Below, piece by piece: positions 35,397 through 48,339 of a DNA stretch of 64,000 nucleotides (position 1 is the stretch's first letter; each line of letters starts with the position of its first letter). Source of the stretch: Elysia chlorotica (taxonomy: Eukaryota > Mollusca > Gastropoda > Plakobranchidae); the NCBI GenBank assembly GCA_003991915.1, contig RQTK01000033.1, positions 649,178 through 713,177 on the forward strand, written 5' to 3'. The notes under the pieces were generated by a model, which did no database searches, was not told where the DNA came from, and was given only the letters and a program-made list of their open reading frames with translations. Position numbers and translations under genes: made by a program.

Positions 35397-36868
35397 TAAT
35401 GTATCCTCTTCCTATTCTCATTGAACCTCAAGAAAATGGAAACATAATTACATTCCTAGAGAACAAAAATTCGGAAAAAATTAATTTAACACGAAAAAAG
35501 AGCTGTTGATGAGCCCTTTTGTTTTCTATGTGAAAAGCAAAGAACCTAACAATAAACAATGTCAAAAAAATGTTAGTAAACATATTGATCGAAATGCCGC
35601 TACCCGCATGGTGTAGTAAACATCATTTTGAAACACAAATCACACAAACACACACACATACACACACTAATCACAACTTATAGTTTTGCTACTTCTAGTT
35701 TTATTTTAATGAGCCTATAGAGCCTATGTGATCAGAGTTTAAAAATGTATGCCGTTTGTAAATGTGCACAGAACTTGATACACGTGGAAATCTATAGGAA
35801 GAATTAACTTTTCACCTGGGTTTAAAAAAAAAGTATGTCTGTAAGAAGTTCATCAAAACTACCATATATTATGTCTCAGGTGAAAAAGATTGGAAAACTG
35901 TGAGATAGACTTATAGACTAGCCGTCATATAAACATGAAATTGGAAAGAATAACATAACTATCAAAATAGAGCCAGATGTGTAGGGGAAGAGATACGTTA
36001 AAGAAATAGAATGAGATATTTAGACCAACCAAAAAAAGTTGAGAAGACATTGACTCAGTTAAAAGCAACATCTCTCTGTATCGATAGTGTAAACTGCAAT
36101 GTTGTGGAAACCCTTTTAGCACGAATCTAAGCCGTACTAATGTAAATAGTGGATCTTTTGGGTTGGTTGAGTTTTATGTGCTACTTTCAGGCACAAAAAA
36201 TGTTTTCTTTTTCCTCTATATAACTTCTAAAACGGCCTATATTTAAGTGCGCTAAAGGCCTCTAAAAACGTTAAATAAATAAAAGTTCATGGAAAAATAT
36301 ATAAAAAAGATTTTAGTCAAGAACGTTCAGATATTGTATTACAGAGTTTTAGAGTTGTCAATAAATAATGCATTAATGGATTGTTACAGAATATAAACGT
36401 TATGAAGGTCGACCGGGATACAAAAAATGTATTGAAGCTTCTTTAATAAACTGTTTCCACTGTGTGTGTTCCTCTAGATACTTTTTTTAAGTGCATATAA
36501 TTTAGTTGAACTTTACTACTTCTAAATTTGTACTAATCTGCCGTGCGGGAAAGAAAAGCTAAATACTTTTTTTTCTATAATCATTATTTAAGTTTTTCGC
36601 TCTTAGTGTTAAACACAGCTAGATCTATTTTAACACCTTTGTGAATGTTACTGTGATAAACAAAGCAAAGAAATTTAGCATTCCGTGTGCATATATCAAA
36701 GGGAGATTAACGCACAAATTTAGATTGGACATACTTGTGTACTATCGTGGCACTTTCATGTTTCTCTTAAACAAGGAACACAAAAAAGGAGACAAAAAAC
36801 AATTAGGAAAAAAGAAAACACTTTGAGCACTTCATTTATTTATTTTTTTATTTGTTAATGTGTTGTAG
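35397..36868 (+). repeat. 1.47-kb tandem duplication, unit 1
   Basis: The unit begins TAATGTATCCTCTTCC and ends just before the same word at 36869. Unit 1 and unit 2 agree along their whole length (for example GGGTTGGTTGAGTTTTATG, GCACTTTCAT and an internal ACAC array) with scattered substitutions and small indels, roughly nine-tenths identical by eye. Both units contain small frames, but none is conserved intact. An anciently duplicated non-coding segment is the simplest reading. Confidence 0.93.
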
Positions 36869-38284
36869 TAATGTATCCTCTTCCTATTCTCACTGTACCT
36901 CAAGAAAATGGAAAATAATTACATTTCTAGAGAACAAAAAATCGGAAAAAATGTATCTAACACGAAAAAAGGTGTTCATGAGTCCTTTTGTTTTCTATGT
37001 GAAAAGCAAACAACCTAACAATAAACAATGTCAAAAAATATTAGTAAACATATTGATCGAAATACCGCAACCCGCATGGTGTAGTAAACATCATTTTGAA
37101 ACACAAATCACACAAACACACACACACACACACTAATCACAATTTATAGTTTTGCTACTTCTAGTTTTATTTCAATGAACCTATAGAGCCTATGTCATCA
37201 GAATTTAAAAATTTATGTCGTTTATAAATGTGCACAGAACTTGATAAACGTGGAAATCTATAAGAAGAATGAACTTTTCACCTGGGTTAAAAAAAAGTAT
37301 GTCGTTAACAAGTTCATCAAAACTACCATCTGTCTCAGTGAGATAGACTTATAGACTAGCCGTCTTGTAAAATGAAATTGGAAAGAATAACATAACTACA
37401 AAAATAGAGCCAGATGGGTAGAGAAAGAGATACGTTAGAGAAAAAGAATGAGAGATTTAGACAAAAAAATCGAGAAGACGTTGACTCAGTGACTCTCTCT
37501 GTATTGAGAGTGTAAACTGCAATGTTGTGGAAACCCTTTTAGCACGAATCTAAGCCGTACTAATTTAAATAGTCGGTCTTTTGGGTTGGTTGAGTTTTAT
37601 GTGCTACTTTCAGGAACAAAAAACGGTTTCCTTTTCCTCTATATGACTTCTAAACCGGCCTGTATTATTTTAAATGCGCTACAGGCCTCTAAAAACGTGA
37701 AAAAATAGTAGTTTCTGGGCAAATATATTTAGTCAAGAACGTTTGGATATTGTATGACAGAGTTTTAGAGTTGGCAATAAGAATGCATTAATTTATTTGT
37801 ATGAGTAATGGATAGTTACAGAATATTTTACACGTTATGAAGTTCGACCAGGATACAAATGTATTGAAGCTTTTTTTAATAAACTGCTTCCTCTGTGTGT
37901 GTGTTCCTCTAGATACTTTTAATTAAGTGCATATCATTTAGTTGGACTTTAAAAGTACTACTTTTAAATCTCTACTACATTTGACATGCGGGAAAGAAAA
38001 GCTTAATACTTTTTTCCTTTAAACATTATTTAAGTTTTTCGCTCTTAATGTTAAACACAGCCTAATTTTTATGTTATTGTGATAAACAAAGCAAAGAAAT
38101 AGCATTCCGGGTGCATATATCAAAGGGAGATTAACGCACAAATTTAGATTGAACATACTTGTGTACTATCGTGGCACTTTCATTTACTCTTAAACAAGGA
38201 ACACGAAAAAAGTAGAAAAAAAAAACAATAAAGAAAAAAGAAAACACTTTGAGCACTTCTTTATTTTTTATTTCGTTAGTGTAT
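36869..38284 (+). repeat. 1.47-kb tandem duplication, unit 2
   Basis: Head-to-tail second unit, somewhat shorter because of deletions (for example about 20 bp near 37335 relative to unit 1). It ends at an ATT microsatellite, whereas unit 1 runs into unit 2. The internal ACAC array differs in length and phase from that of unit 1. Confidence 0.93.
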
Positions 38285-38295
38285 TATTATTATTG

Positions 38296-38344
<49 letters not shown>

Positions 38345-38350
38345 CATTAT
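38283..38350. repeat. (ATT)n microsatellite
   Basis: About 20 units with two variants, starting where the second 1.47-kb unit ends. Confidence 0.95.
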
Positions 38351-38383
38351 AGTATATATACATGTACTGATCTAGAGTTAGTT

Positions 38384-38435
<52 letters not shown>

Positions 38436-38450
38436 GAGAGAGAGAGAGAC
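38384..38450. repeat. (AG)n microsatellite
   Basis: About 30 AG units with one TG variant, then degenerate AGACAAAGAC sequence to about 38490. Confidence 0.95.
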
Positions 38451-38899
38451 AAAGACAGAGAGCGATAGAGAGAAAGGGAGAGAGAGAAAAATCGAGTAAA
38501 AAATAAAGCGCGAGCTATAAAACACGCATTACGGTTGAGATTTAAAAAAATACTAAGGCAAATGTATTCCTCTTTTTGTGATAAAGCGAGGAGAAAAATA
38601 AATTTAACCAAATAGAAAAAAAAATCAACAAAACAATGAATGTTGAGGTAAATGATGCAAAAGTTTTGTTGCCTTCTATTAAATTTTTAGATATTTCTTT
38701 CCAATGGATCGATTCGATCTTATGAATTTTATACAGATTTTTTCCCTACTTCTTAACATCAATTATTGTTACTAATGTTAAGCCTTGAATCTTACACTGA
38801 ATGGCATTATAATATTTTAATTTAACATTTCAATTCCTCTCTACAAACGAAAATCATCATTCACAACCTTCAGCGTATTAAGCTTGAAGTGTGTTATGT

Positions 38900-39260
38900 T
38901 TGATTGACTTGTTGATGTGTTGATGCGTGGGAAGGCAGGTTGTGTCTCATCACCAAATAGTCACCAGGATTCTTCAGGGTTAATTGACTTTAGCGGAAGG
39001 AGAGAGTAGCGTTAACAATTTGGCGCGCTTGATCTTCTCAGTACACTCAGCTTCTGGGTTTCAATGCACGGCCATTATTGGTTTGCCTCACAGCTCCGGG
39101 ACTTCCCGCAAGTGTGGCTTACTGTTTATACAATTTGATTTCTCTGAATGTTAAATTGCCTTCTTCAAGGGTACTATTTTATGGTGAAATCGCCCTTGGT
39201 TTAGGTTTCCGATCCAGGGTATTCACATATCTCCGCCTCGGAGTCGCTCTTTATTTCCCT
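38900..39260. promoter_or_regulatory. Candidate conserved non-coding element
   Basis: About 360 bp of complex sequence with GGGTTAATTGAC, GCGTTAACAATTTGGCGCGC and GGCCATTATTGG words. The 63-codon plus frame (39078-39269) has no recognisable content. Higher GC than the AT-rich flanks. Confidence 0.35.
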
Positions 39261-40539
39261 GTTATTTGATATTTTTACAAATAATTATTGATTGTACAAA
39301 TGCTTGAAATTATCTGTGTCTTTTATATTCGTCCCGTCTGGCTTGCAGTTTCGAATATGCCAATCTTGTTATGAAAATACATAACAATGTATCATTTATA
39401 TATTATTTATGATTATTTAGTGCTTATTGTGCATAGTTGGTTCGAGTTTTGAAGCTGTTCACTTCAATTGTGTTTCAAGCATTTTGTGTGATATTTAAGG
39501 TAAGGGATATGTATCGATACTCTTCACCGTAAGTGTACTGTGAAATACATATTATAAGATAAAGATATTTTGAGTTCCAGGAATGCTTTGTCACTTTAAG
39601 CACTTAAAATCATTTTTTTTAACTTAAGTTTAATTTGATTATAATTATCTTTGTTGGCCTAAGACCTTATTTCCTTCGTATGTCATTTTCCTGTTTGGTT
39701 TCTAAATGTAACTATTGCTATCATGAACCGTAATAATTGAACAAAATCCCTCCAATAGCCCAAAAGAAGTCCTATCAGAAAAGAAAAAGACAACAATCAG
39801 CGTTTTTCAGAAATAAATCATGTTTCCGTTGATCTCTAACAATTTTTTCAAATTTGTAAAAACTAGTTCTAGAAAATTTATTTGTGTATCAAGAAGTTTT
39901 ATCCTAAAATTGAAAATCGTCGCGAACATTTCAATTCTTTGCTAAGAGATCATTTAGACGTCTTGTCGTCAGAAATTGAAAAAAAATATCTAAGGTTTCT
40001 CCATCAGCGTTATCTTGACAATCATGCAGAGCTGGCCATAGACATTCTGTGAAGCCATCTGGTGCTCTTGTCTGTTCTCTCTACATCCCGGCAAGCATAG
40101 GACAATCAATTTTTTAGCAGATGAAAAAGACCTTCTGGGTTTTTACACTCTAAAGATATTATCATTATCCATGTCTATCCTCAATTTTTTATACTATATT
40201 TCTTGCGTTTTATTCTCTATATACATTATAAAACTTTCATTATGATCTTTCTATTCGCATGTCCATACATATTTTCCTAAGTCTATCCAGCCATCAGGCT
40301 TTAAAATTTCTTTTGCCTATCTATTATGCCTGCTACTCACACCATGTTTATCTTTTTTATTCTTTTTATCGAATTTGGTTCTTTAAAATATAGTTTTGTC
40401 CTTTAACACAATTCTCATATCTAGAGTACATGCTATATGTGATATGTCTATAATCGTAAATGTTCCTGTTTCTTTTTTCTCGAAAATTTGCTAGTGTATC
40501 GTCAAGCTCTTACTGTCGAGAATATTTCCTCCTGGTGTA
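39261..40539. other. AT-rich non-coding DNA
   Basis: No feature recognised. Confidence 0.5.
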
Positions 40540-40760
40540 TCTTTCTCCTTTAGCTGGGGCCTGCCAGGCTGTGAGCGATCAGCTGCTGACACTTCTAATG
40601 GTGTTTGGTCACGCCCATACCATCACCACATCCCATTAGACGCCAGAAACCATCAGGAAATTGCGGACGCTGGAAGCGCCAGCCATAATGGTCCCTGCAT
40701 CTTAGTTCCTGACAACATAATTACAATTTATATCGATAGATTCCACACCTGGAAAACACA
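40540..40760. promoter_or_regulatory. Candidate conserved element with inverted homeodomain-like sites
   Basis: GC-rich island containing CAGCTG (40580-40585) and an inverted pair CTAATGG (40595-40601) and CCATTAG (40633-40639) around GGTCACGCCCATACC. No frame. The dyad arrangement parallels that at 60632-60662. Confidence 0.38.
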
Positions 40761-41175
40761 TGCGCTACCTTTCTAGAAAAAATACGATGGCCCAAAATTT
40801 GATGTATGATTTAGCCTTAGCGAACGAGGCAGAAAGGTCCCGTTAATAAGTAAAGCTCTGAAGGAGTCCGCTGCAAGACCTTTTAGATTAGCGAAATGAA
40901 CATACATTTTTTTAGCGAAATGTTATTGACTGTTTAACTCAGGAGCACAAAACAAGCTAAAACCAAACTTCAATGCTTTTTGTAGATTATTTAAATGTAT
41001 ACTTTATTGTATTTAGATAATGTGTGTGTGTGTGTGTGTTTTGTTTTTTTAAGCATTGCTGCTACAAAATCTGTCCCTTCTATTAACAAGTTAGTTCATT
41101 GGATAATGCACTTCCTTATATAACACTGAAACCAAAATACGTATGAACATGAGAGGAAATTGAAATTGGATTAAT
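40761..41175. other. AT-rich DNA with a short (TG)n
   Basis: A (TG)9-10 run at about 41021-41039. Nothing else recognised. Confidence 0.5.
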
Positions 41176-41567
41176 GTTCCGCTTCACGGTTACATTTTCT
41201 CTATTTCCAATCCTATTTTAGGGATTTTCAATGAAAGCAAACGGCAAAATCGCTGTAGGACCTTTTGTCTGAGTTTTTTTTTTCATGTGTTATATCAATG
41301 TACTCGTACAACTACCATTTTTCTTTTTGCCTTGGTCTGTGCATTTGCTATTAATTTTGGCCATTAGTACCCTTTTATCTGCTAGGGTATCTTATTTCTT
41401 CTGTAATTCGTTGCCCTTATCAACGTATCTATTCATAACTTGCTCTTTGTACCATTATTATTGGCTTTGTGTGGTACTGAAGCCTTTAGTTTTACAAAAA
41501 CTATTTTCCTTTTGCGTATGATTTTTCTTCTTAATCCCTTCTTTTGTTTGTTTATTGTCGATTAACA
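41176..41567 (+). repeat. 392-bp tandem duplication, unit 1
   Basis: Begins GTTCCGCTTCACGG, repeated at 41568. Shared blocks include TATTAATTTTGGCC, ATCTGC-AGGGTATCTT, TATCAACGTATCT and TTTAGTTTTACAAAAAC. Units differ by substitutions and short indels. The hydrophobic frames in each unit are frameshifted relative to each other, so no protein is implied. Confidence 0.93.
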
Positions 41568-41935
41568 GTTCCGCTTCACGGTTACATTTTTTCTATTTCG
41601 AAATCCATTTTAGACGTTTTCAATTAAAGCGGAAAGCAAAATCGCCCTAGGACCCTTTGCTTGAGAGTTTTTTTTCATTTGTTATACAAATGTACAACTA
41701 TCTTTTTTTTCTTTTTCTCTTGCTATTAATTTTGGCCGCTATTACCCTTTTATCTGCCAGGGTATCTTATTTCTTCTGCATTTCTTTGCCCCTATCAACG
41801 TATCTGTTCATAACTTGCTCTTTTCTACCATTATTATTGACTTTGTGTGGTACTGCAGCCTTTAGTTTTACAAAAACTATTTTCGCTTTGCGTATGATTT
41901 TTATTCTTAATCCTTTCTTGCCAGCGACCCTTATT
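41568..41935 (+). repeat. 392-bp tandem duplication, unit 2
   Basis: Second head-to-tail unit, about 25 bp shorter because of a deletion near 41700. It fades out after TTAATCCTTTC at about 41928. Confidence 0.92.
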
Positions 41936-43104
41936 TTTGTTTATTATTTGTCGATCTTTTTAAATCGTACTAGAACAGGTCACCATCTTCCCAATAAGTC
42001 AAAACATGAGCTTCAATGGTCATCGAATAATTCAACATAGGAATTTCTTTGTGTTGATATAATCATATTCCATATGTATCAGCCTCAGGGAAAACGCACT
42101 TCTTTGTTTCGTTGAGTAATCGAACCATGAATGTTCATGTCTTTAATTTTTCGAAGCATCAAACCCAACATGTCCATGTCACGTGGATGAAACCCAACAA
42201 ATTCATGTCACGTGGATCAAACCACGTCAGCCTTTGACAAGAATAAGCTAATCTGAAATTTTCCTTTAGGCAAGACATCGATTGGTATTCACAATGCCAC
42301 CATCTACCAACGTTTTCTCATTTACTAGTTGTTGTTTTTTGTTTTGTGTGGTTCTTTTTGTCTTATCGATCAGTATCAGAAATGCTACTTTTCTTTTTAA
42401 TTCTATTTTCGGACATTTTAAAAATTTTGAAACAAAAGCCTTTTGACATGGTCTTTAAATTCAAGGTTTTCTTTTTCCTTTTTTTTTTTCCTAATTTCAA
42501 CCCTTTAATCGAATTCACATCGGGATGTCAACCAGTCTCTCACGTTTCGATTAAGACAGTGATAAGCAACGTTTTAAATAAATGGTGTAAAAATACGCAG
42601 TGTCTAGATACACGTTTAAATACATGGTGCCAATTCAAAAAAAAAACTTTTATGCTTAAATTGTTAACAAGATGATGCCATTATTTGTTTGTTTTTTTTG
42701 TGTTTTTTTTAATACAGCTCGTATTTGTCTTCAGATACATTGTAGTATATGGCTATAAGTATTTCCCGTTTAGAAACCCAAAATAGTAAAAAAGTCTATA
42801 GCGCTATTTAAAATTTTACTACACTGACTTATACCCCAGTATTCATTACGAAAAAATCTAAACTATATTGAAAAACAATATTATCGAAAGGTGAGTCCCT
42901 ATTCACATAATAGTAATAATACGCAACGGATTTTTCTTGTAGGGATTTTTTAAAAATTCAACTTTTATTTAAAAAAAAAAGAAAAAAGAAACAACCATAT
43001 TTGCGACTGCTCTTTGGTGCGCTAGCAATATTTATTGTTTTCCGTGCTGTCAAGATTTATGATTTTTTGGTCATTTTTTTACTGTTGGGTTTCATATTCT
43101 TCAG
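41936..43104. other. AT-rich DNA containing a small E-box repeat
   Basis: Apart from the repeat at 42155-42226, no feature. Many A and T homopolymers. Confidence 0.5.
42155..42226 (+). repeat. 29-30-bp repeat with CACGTG palindromes
   Basis: Two and a half units of the form CAAACCCAACA-(N)-CATGTCACGTGGAT. CACGTG E-boxes lie at 42180-42185 and 42209-42214, 29 bp apart, and a third partial CACGTC follows. It could bind bHLH factors, but may be a chance minisatellite. Confidence 0.8.
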
Positions 43105-43275
43105 ATAATGTCCTTTTCCTGGCCTTCTAATCTTTGCACTGATGCACCGAGCGCTTCCTGGTTGGTGGCGTCGTCCACTCGTCTGGCGTCTCGCTGGAAC
43201 TTTTCCGAAGCTCGAAATACAGATTTCAGATTTATGAAGCCACTAGTCTCGGTTTCGCCTTCACTTCTTTTGTTT
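43105..43275. promoter_or_regulatory. Complex CpG-containing island
   Basis: GC-balanced with several CpGs (GAGCGC, GGCGTCGTCC, GGCGTCTCGC). An 83-codon plus frame (43108-43359) covers it, with a fairly natural stretch around Ala-Ser-Trp-Leu-Val-Ala, but I recognise no domain or splice structure. Confidence 0.28.
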
Positions 43276-45844
43276 CCTAATGTATTATGTTTTTTGCTCC
43301 AGATAATCTATTTCTTTTGGGGGGTGGGGGCGATTGAAGTAGACTTATTCCGGGTTTAGTGTCGGTAAACTATTTCACACAATAAAATGATACTACAAAA
43401 TCGTTACTATAATTTTTATGAATAGTAAACTTTGTGAAGAACAAAGGAAGTATTAATTAATGTTGCATTGTTTTAAAGTTCAAAAAAAAAAGTTAAGTGT
43501 GATAAAAACTAATTTCCCAAGCCATAAATATACTCACTCCTTGAACATTTGTTTTTATTTTCTCACCTTTCATTGGTGTTTTACGATGTTTTTTTTTTGG
43601 GGGGAAAATAAATGCGAAGTAGTTTAAAAGGAGAGAAAAAAAAGAAATTTAAAACCGTTGTTTCCTTTTTTGGGTTCGTGAGACCCCCATTTAGTACAAA
43701 GCTCTCTATCTTGTGTTTAAAGAAAACACTTCGTGTTAGTAACTTTTTAGAGCCTGTGTGTGGTCATGAAAAGAGTAAGCACATTCCTATCATAATAAAT
43801 ATGAAAAGATACTTAAAACCCTTTCACTAACGAACAAAATTTACGACGATTTACTGAATAGACAAACTTCTTCAGGAATCATACATCCTGATAGTTCAGT
43901 CTAAAAAACAATGATTAAGTACGACAGTTTAGGTATGTGGCAAAGAAGAGCTGTTTTTCTTTTCCTGAAGGATATTTATTGCTGGCCGGATTTGTTCAAT
44001 CATGTTATACCTGCGAAATCTGTTATCTCTCTACAGCTCACAGCTCAGGTGCAAAAACTGATGGCTTGAATGTTTGTCTCTTGGGCAGATTAATACACTT
44101 GTTAATATGTGCATTTATCATGGCACATGTTGTTATATTTAGACAATAATTCTTTATTTTAGCTTTCGTTGCAAATTGTTCCATGTTTGAAACCAAATGC
44201 TCTAGGCAAAATAGGACTAGTGTTTTATGTTTTATTATCTGTATTGTTCGTTATAAGTGTTTGGTCTGTGATTTAAAAACTAGTTATACCAATGTCTAAA
44301 AATTTGAAGGTGGTATATTAATGTACTTAAAAACGAACAGTTGTATAATTTGTTTTCTCTATGAAGGGATGAAACAGGTAAAATTGCAAAGACAAAGAAA
44401 AATAATAATGAGACTTAGTAGAAAGGTTTGAAGGTTAGTAAGAAAGAAAAATCGTACGTAAAAAAGGAAACAGCAATTTTTCCTGTCTTAAAATAAAAAC
44501 ACTACTAAGAGGCTTCGCGCTTTCTTAACATAATACATTACGTACATGTTAAAAAGAAAGAAGGGATTCGATTTGTAATACAAAGCACTGTTAACTAAAA
44601 TTAGAGGTAATTTACCCGACGCTTGTGTCTTGTTTGTCAGAATAACTTAACGTTAGCATGCGGTATTTCCCTAAGTTTATGGAATCCATTATTTTTTTAA
44701 ATCAATTTCCTCTTTTGCATTTATGTCAAAGTATGTAAGTCTTTCTCTGCAGTTTTCACACTGTGAAGCCCAGACCTATCGATTTTTATTACCATTTACA
44801 AAATTACTTTGTTGCTACGAAGGGCTCTGTAGACTACTATGGAAGAGGAAACATAAGAAACGTAAAAAGCTGCAAAATTAGATAATCTTTTTGTGCAGGA
44901 AATCGTCTTTCCCGGACATGTTTACAATCCTAGCTGGCTTGCATTATCAATCATTTTATGATAAACTATTTTATTACTTTAAAAATATGGCCATATTTTT
45001 TATTGATATCAAAATAATTTATGAGACACACGGATAACAACCTGATGTTTCTTCCTTTACCTGGAGAAATCTCAATAATTTAAGATAATCAGTTTATACA
45101 CCGATTTCAAATTTCGATTCGTGACTTGGAATTACCGCGTGAAAAAAAAATTAATTAAAATTAGTATAATTACAAAGTAGTTTTACTTTTCATTCGTTTG
45201 TACCACATGTTTGTGGTTTTTACTGACTTTACTATTTATAGCCATCCGTTCCTTCTTTTATAATTTTCCGATCTTCCCCAACGAAGTTAATCTCACATAA
45301 TGATACTTTTTTTTTATAGATATTATCTCTTTAAAGTTCGCTCTATGTTTAAAATAAGAGGGTTTTCTAATTGTTACAAATGAACCTGTAAAAACATTTT
45401 TATGTATAATATGCGCTTTAATTATGATAAAAATAACAACTTTTAAAAATGTATGAAAATGAGATCAATCTAAATTGTAGGATTGTTATCGCATGCTATA
45501 TAAATTCAAATAGTATGAAGAAAGTATAGACCTAATGATGTAAAATTCCTAAGCTCTTTTCTAAAATATACCAAGCAATTTGAGATTTTTGTTATTTTGT
45601 TGTTTTATTTCAAATTCTTGAGAGAGTAGGTAAAAGATATACAGCCTAGAAGCATTTTCAACTTCACATGTTAGCTAATTTTCTTTGTGAAAGAGCCACA
45701 GCATACAAACATAACTATAATTTTGTTATTACAATACTGGTAAACTGTTTGCATCTAATATACAAAAAAGGCCATTTACATAATTATTTTCTTTTTTTTT
45801 TGTATTTGTTTGTAAAATAATGAGCACAGTTATATAATTAAGAA
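43276..45844. other. AT-rich non-coding DNA, about 2.6 kb
   Basis: No coding, RNA or transposon signature recognised. Two short plus frames (43612-43830 and 43937-44149) look random. Confidence 0.5.
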
Positions 45845-45920
45845 GCTTTTCGCCGTAGAAGCAAAACGGCGGACTTGACGTCAACGGTCAGATAAATAGT
45901 GTGTATCCTTCCGCAAGTCA
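45845..45920. promoter_or_regulatory. Patch with a perfect CRE palindrome
   Basis: TGACGTCA at 45877-45884 (within the palindrome TTGACGTCAA) beside CGCCGTAGAAGC and ACGGCGG. CREB/ATF proteins bind this consensus. A promoter here is not supported by an exon. Confidence 0.33.
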
Positions 45921-47990
45921 AACTTCTTCTCAAGGCAAACAAATCTCAAAAGAAACCACACCAAAAAATGTTCACAAGAAGCAGCAGAAACAAACCACAG
46001 CTTTCAGGTACGCACATGCACCATATACCTGAATATCCCCAGGCACCGAATAGGAATTGATAGTTTTCTATTCACATGACCAGGGAGGAAATTTTAAAAA
46101 AATTAGCATATCACCTACCGCGTGCCAAGATCTATATATTTATTATTGTCGATCAAATTATATTATTCGTGCATCTCAGTGTCTTTCAGAGTAATGGTTA
46201 GTATTGTGCACCATTCAATTGTAACGCATATTGTGGAGGTTAACCTAAATCACGTGCCCCAATTTTCATTATTTGTAGGATTTGTTATGCAGTTTTTATA
46301 CTATTCTCTATTTATATCTGTATTCCTTTGTTGTTGTTTTATCGCCGTCCAGATAAAAAGTATCGCCACACAAAATCCCAATTTTGTAACCCACCCGAGC
46401 GTGTATATTGGCTATTCTTTATTTCTGTAGGAAGATTGATAAGACTTCAGACTGAGGGGTCCTGTAGCAACTCATAAAATTGCTGTAAACCCATCCATCA
46501 TATTCTGCAGCAAAGCCAACTGCAGGGGCGGCTAAACCTCTAGTTAAAAACAATGTTTAGAATGCGAGAGCATTTTTTTAATCAAAAGTAAACATAGAAG
46601 ACAAAGTATCGGAGGATATAAGGTTTATATAAAGCTCATTTATCATGTGCTAGCTTCCACTAGCACGTAATGCCTCGCCATTTTATAAAGTTATATGGCT
46701 ACACAGACAATTTGATTTAATTTTGGCCGGATCAAATTATTTCAAAGAAAACTAAAACATGTAAAACAAGAGATGGACAAGACACTTCAGTGCCGTTGCC
46801 AAACGGGTCCACATCTTTTTCCTGTAAGATTTGTCGCTTCCCTGATTTTACAACGGTCAAAATTACATTATTTTCTGTCTTTTTCTTTTTTTTTTGTGTG
46901 CCTCTCATCGAAACTCTTCCTACAACTTCAAAATGTGGCCCTGGCTCCTCATTATTTTAAACCTGGCAATCCGTTCCTCTTGTTCACAATTTTTTTTTTG
47001 TCTCTATGATCACATATTTATTTCCCCCATCAGTCCTGCTTCGTCTCCATTTGTCTCTAGTTGCCAACGTCTCGATGGCTAAATCACCTCCTCCCTCTCT
47101 CGTGTTACCCTTGTTAAACAAGGCTTTTATTTTCCTTTTTCACTGCTCTGTATCTTTTTATCCAGTCTTACCCTTCTCTATTCTGAAAGTCTTTTTAATA
47201 ACATGTCCCCTACTACTGTCCTGTAACTAGCGGACTTTCAATGTTATATGGGCTTCCCCAGTCTGGATTTCAATTCAGAAGCGGCCCAAACAATGTTTTA
47301 GAGGAGTAACTGATTTTTTTTACTTTTACATACTTTTTTCTCTTGGTACATGAATGCTGAGTTTTTGAATATTTGTTTTAGGTTTTGTTAAGACCAGACA
47401 AAAAAGCGCATACTATATTTATTCCTTGGATTTGTACTGTAAAAAGCTTACTAATATTATGTTCCAGGTTTATAGATATGACAAATTGGATTGTTAAACA
47501 ACAAAAAAAGCATAATGATATCTAACAGAGTTTAGTAAACGAAGAAAGTTGTAATCATTGAATTTTATCCAAAAACTAATTATTCGAAAAAAAATCGTTT
47601 ACCGGTTCCAATTCAATGGTTTTTCATAGAATTAGAATTATCTAAAGTTGTACTAGCAACAATAATAGCAACAATAATTATTTTGTACATCTCGCTTCCT
47701 GGTGCTCCAGGTTCTCCCCAGAGCTGATACTTCTATCCCCGATTTCCGATACTCATTTCTTGTCGTTGCCGTTTTCTAACCAGACGAAATTAATGTATTT
47801 CCTTCTTTCCTCTTTGTTCGAATTCAAGCCCTCAGTCACATCTTGATTTCATTGTAGCAATAAAATTCTATTTGCCCGCTCTCAAAGGCCCCTATCCCTT
47901 GTCAGTAGACTGTCTGTCTCTCTCCTCTTTGTCTATGTTTAACACTCTTTTTTCACACCGTCTTTGTGTAACTTTACGTGTCTGTCTTTT
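45921..47990. other. AT-rich non-coding DNA, about 2 kb
   Basis: A 102-codon plus frame at 46122-46430 is hydrophobic (Val, Ile, Phe) with no recognisable domain. Overlapping frames at 46773-47230 are Phe/Leu/Ser-rich pyrimidine translation. Confidence 0.48.
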
Positions 47991-48040
47991 TCATCGTTCC
48001 TGGCCCTCAAGTTTGTATACACCGTTTCTATCTCGATTAC

Positions 48041-48062
48041 TTTCTCTCTCTCCCTCTCTCTC

Positions 48063-48120
<58 letters not shown>
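48041..48120. repeat. (CT)n microsatellite
   Basis: Interrupted CT followed by about 24 uninterrupted units, ending CTGTTGAG. Confidence 0.95.
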
Positions 48121-48122
<2 letters not shown>

Positions 48123-48339
48123 GAGCTAACTTCCACTCACGTTTATTTAAGACCCTTTGTTTGTTCCCGCTACTGTCTCATTATGTGAATGTGTGTTTTG
48201 CATCCTCTTGTTCCTATCTTCCTCCCCCCTTTGCTCCACACCTAGTTAATTAAAAAAAAAGACTTTGAAAATTGCAAAATAGCCCGCTACCCTCATCTCC
48301 AGTTAACACGGCTCCTCTAGGGTTTTTTTTTTTTATTGC

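Noticed and set aside
41285..42040. Duplicated hydrophobic protein (frames of 78 and 127 codons)
   Set aside because: The shared peptide follows from the 392-bp DNA duplication. The frames diverge by frameshift and the composition is that of pyrimidine-rich DNA.
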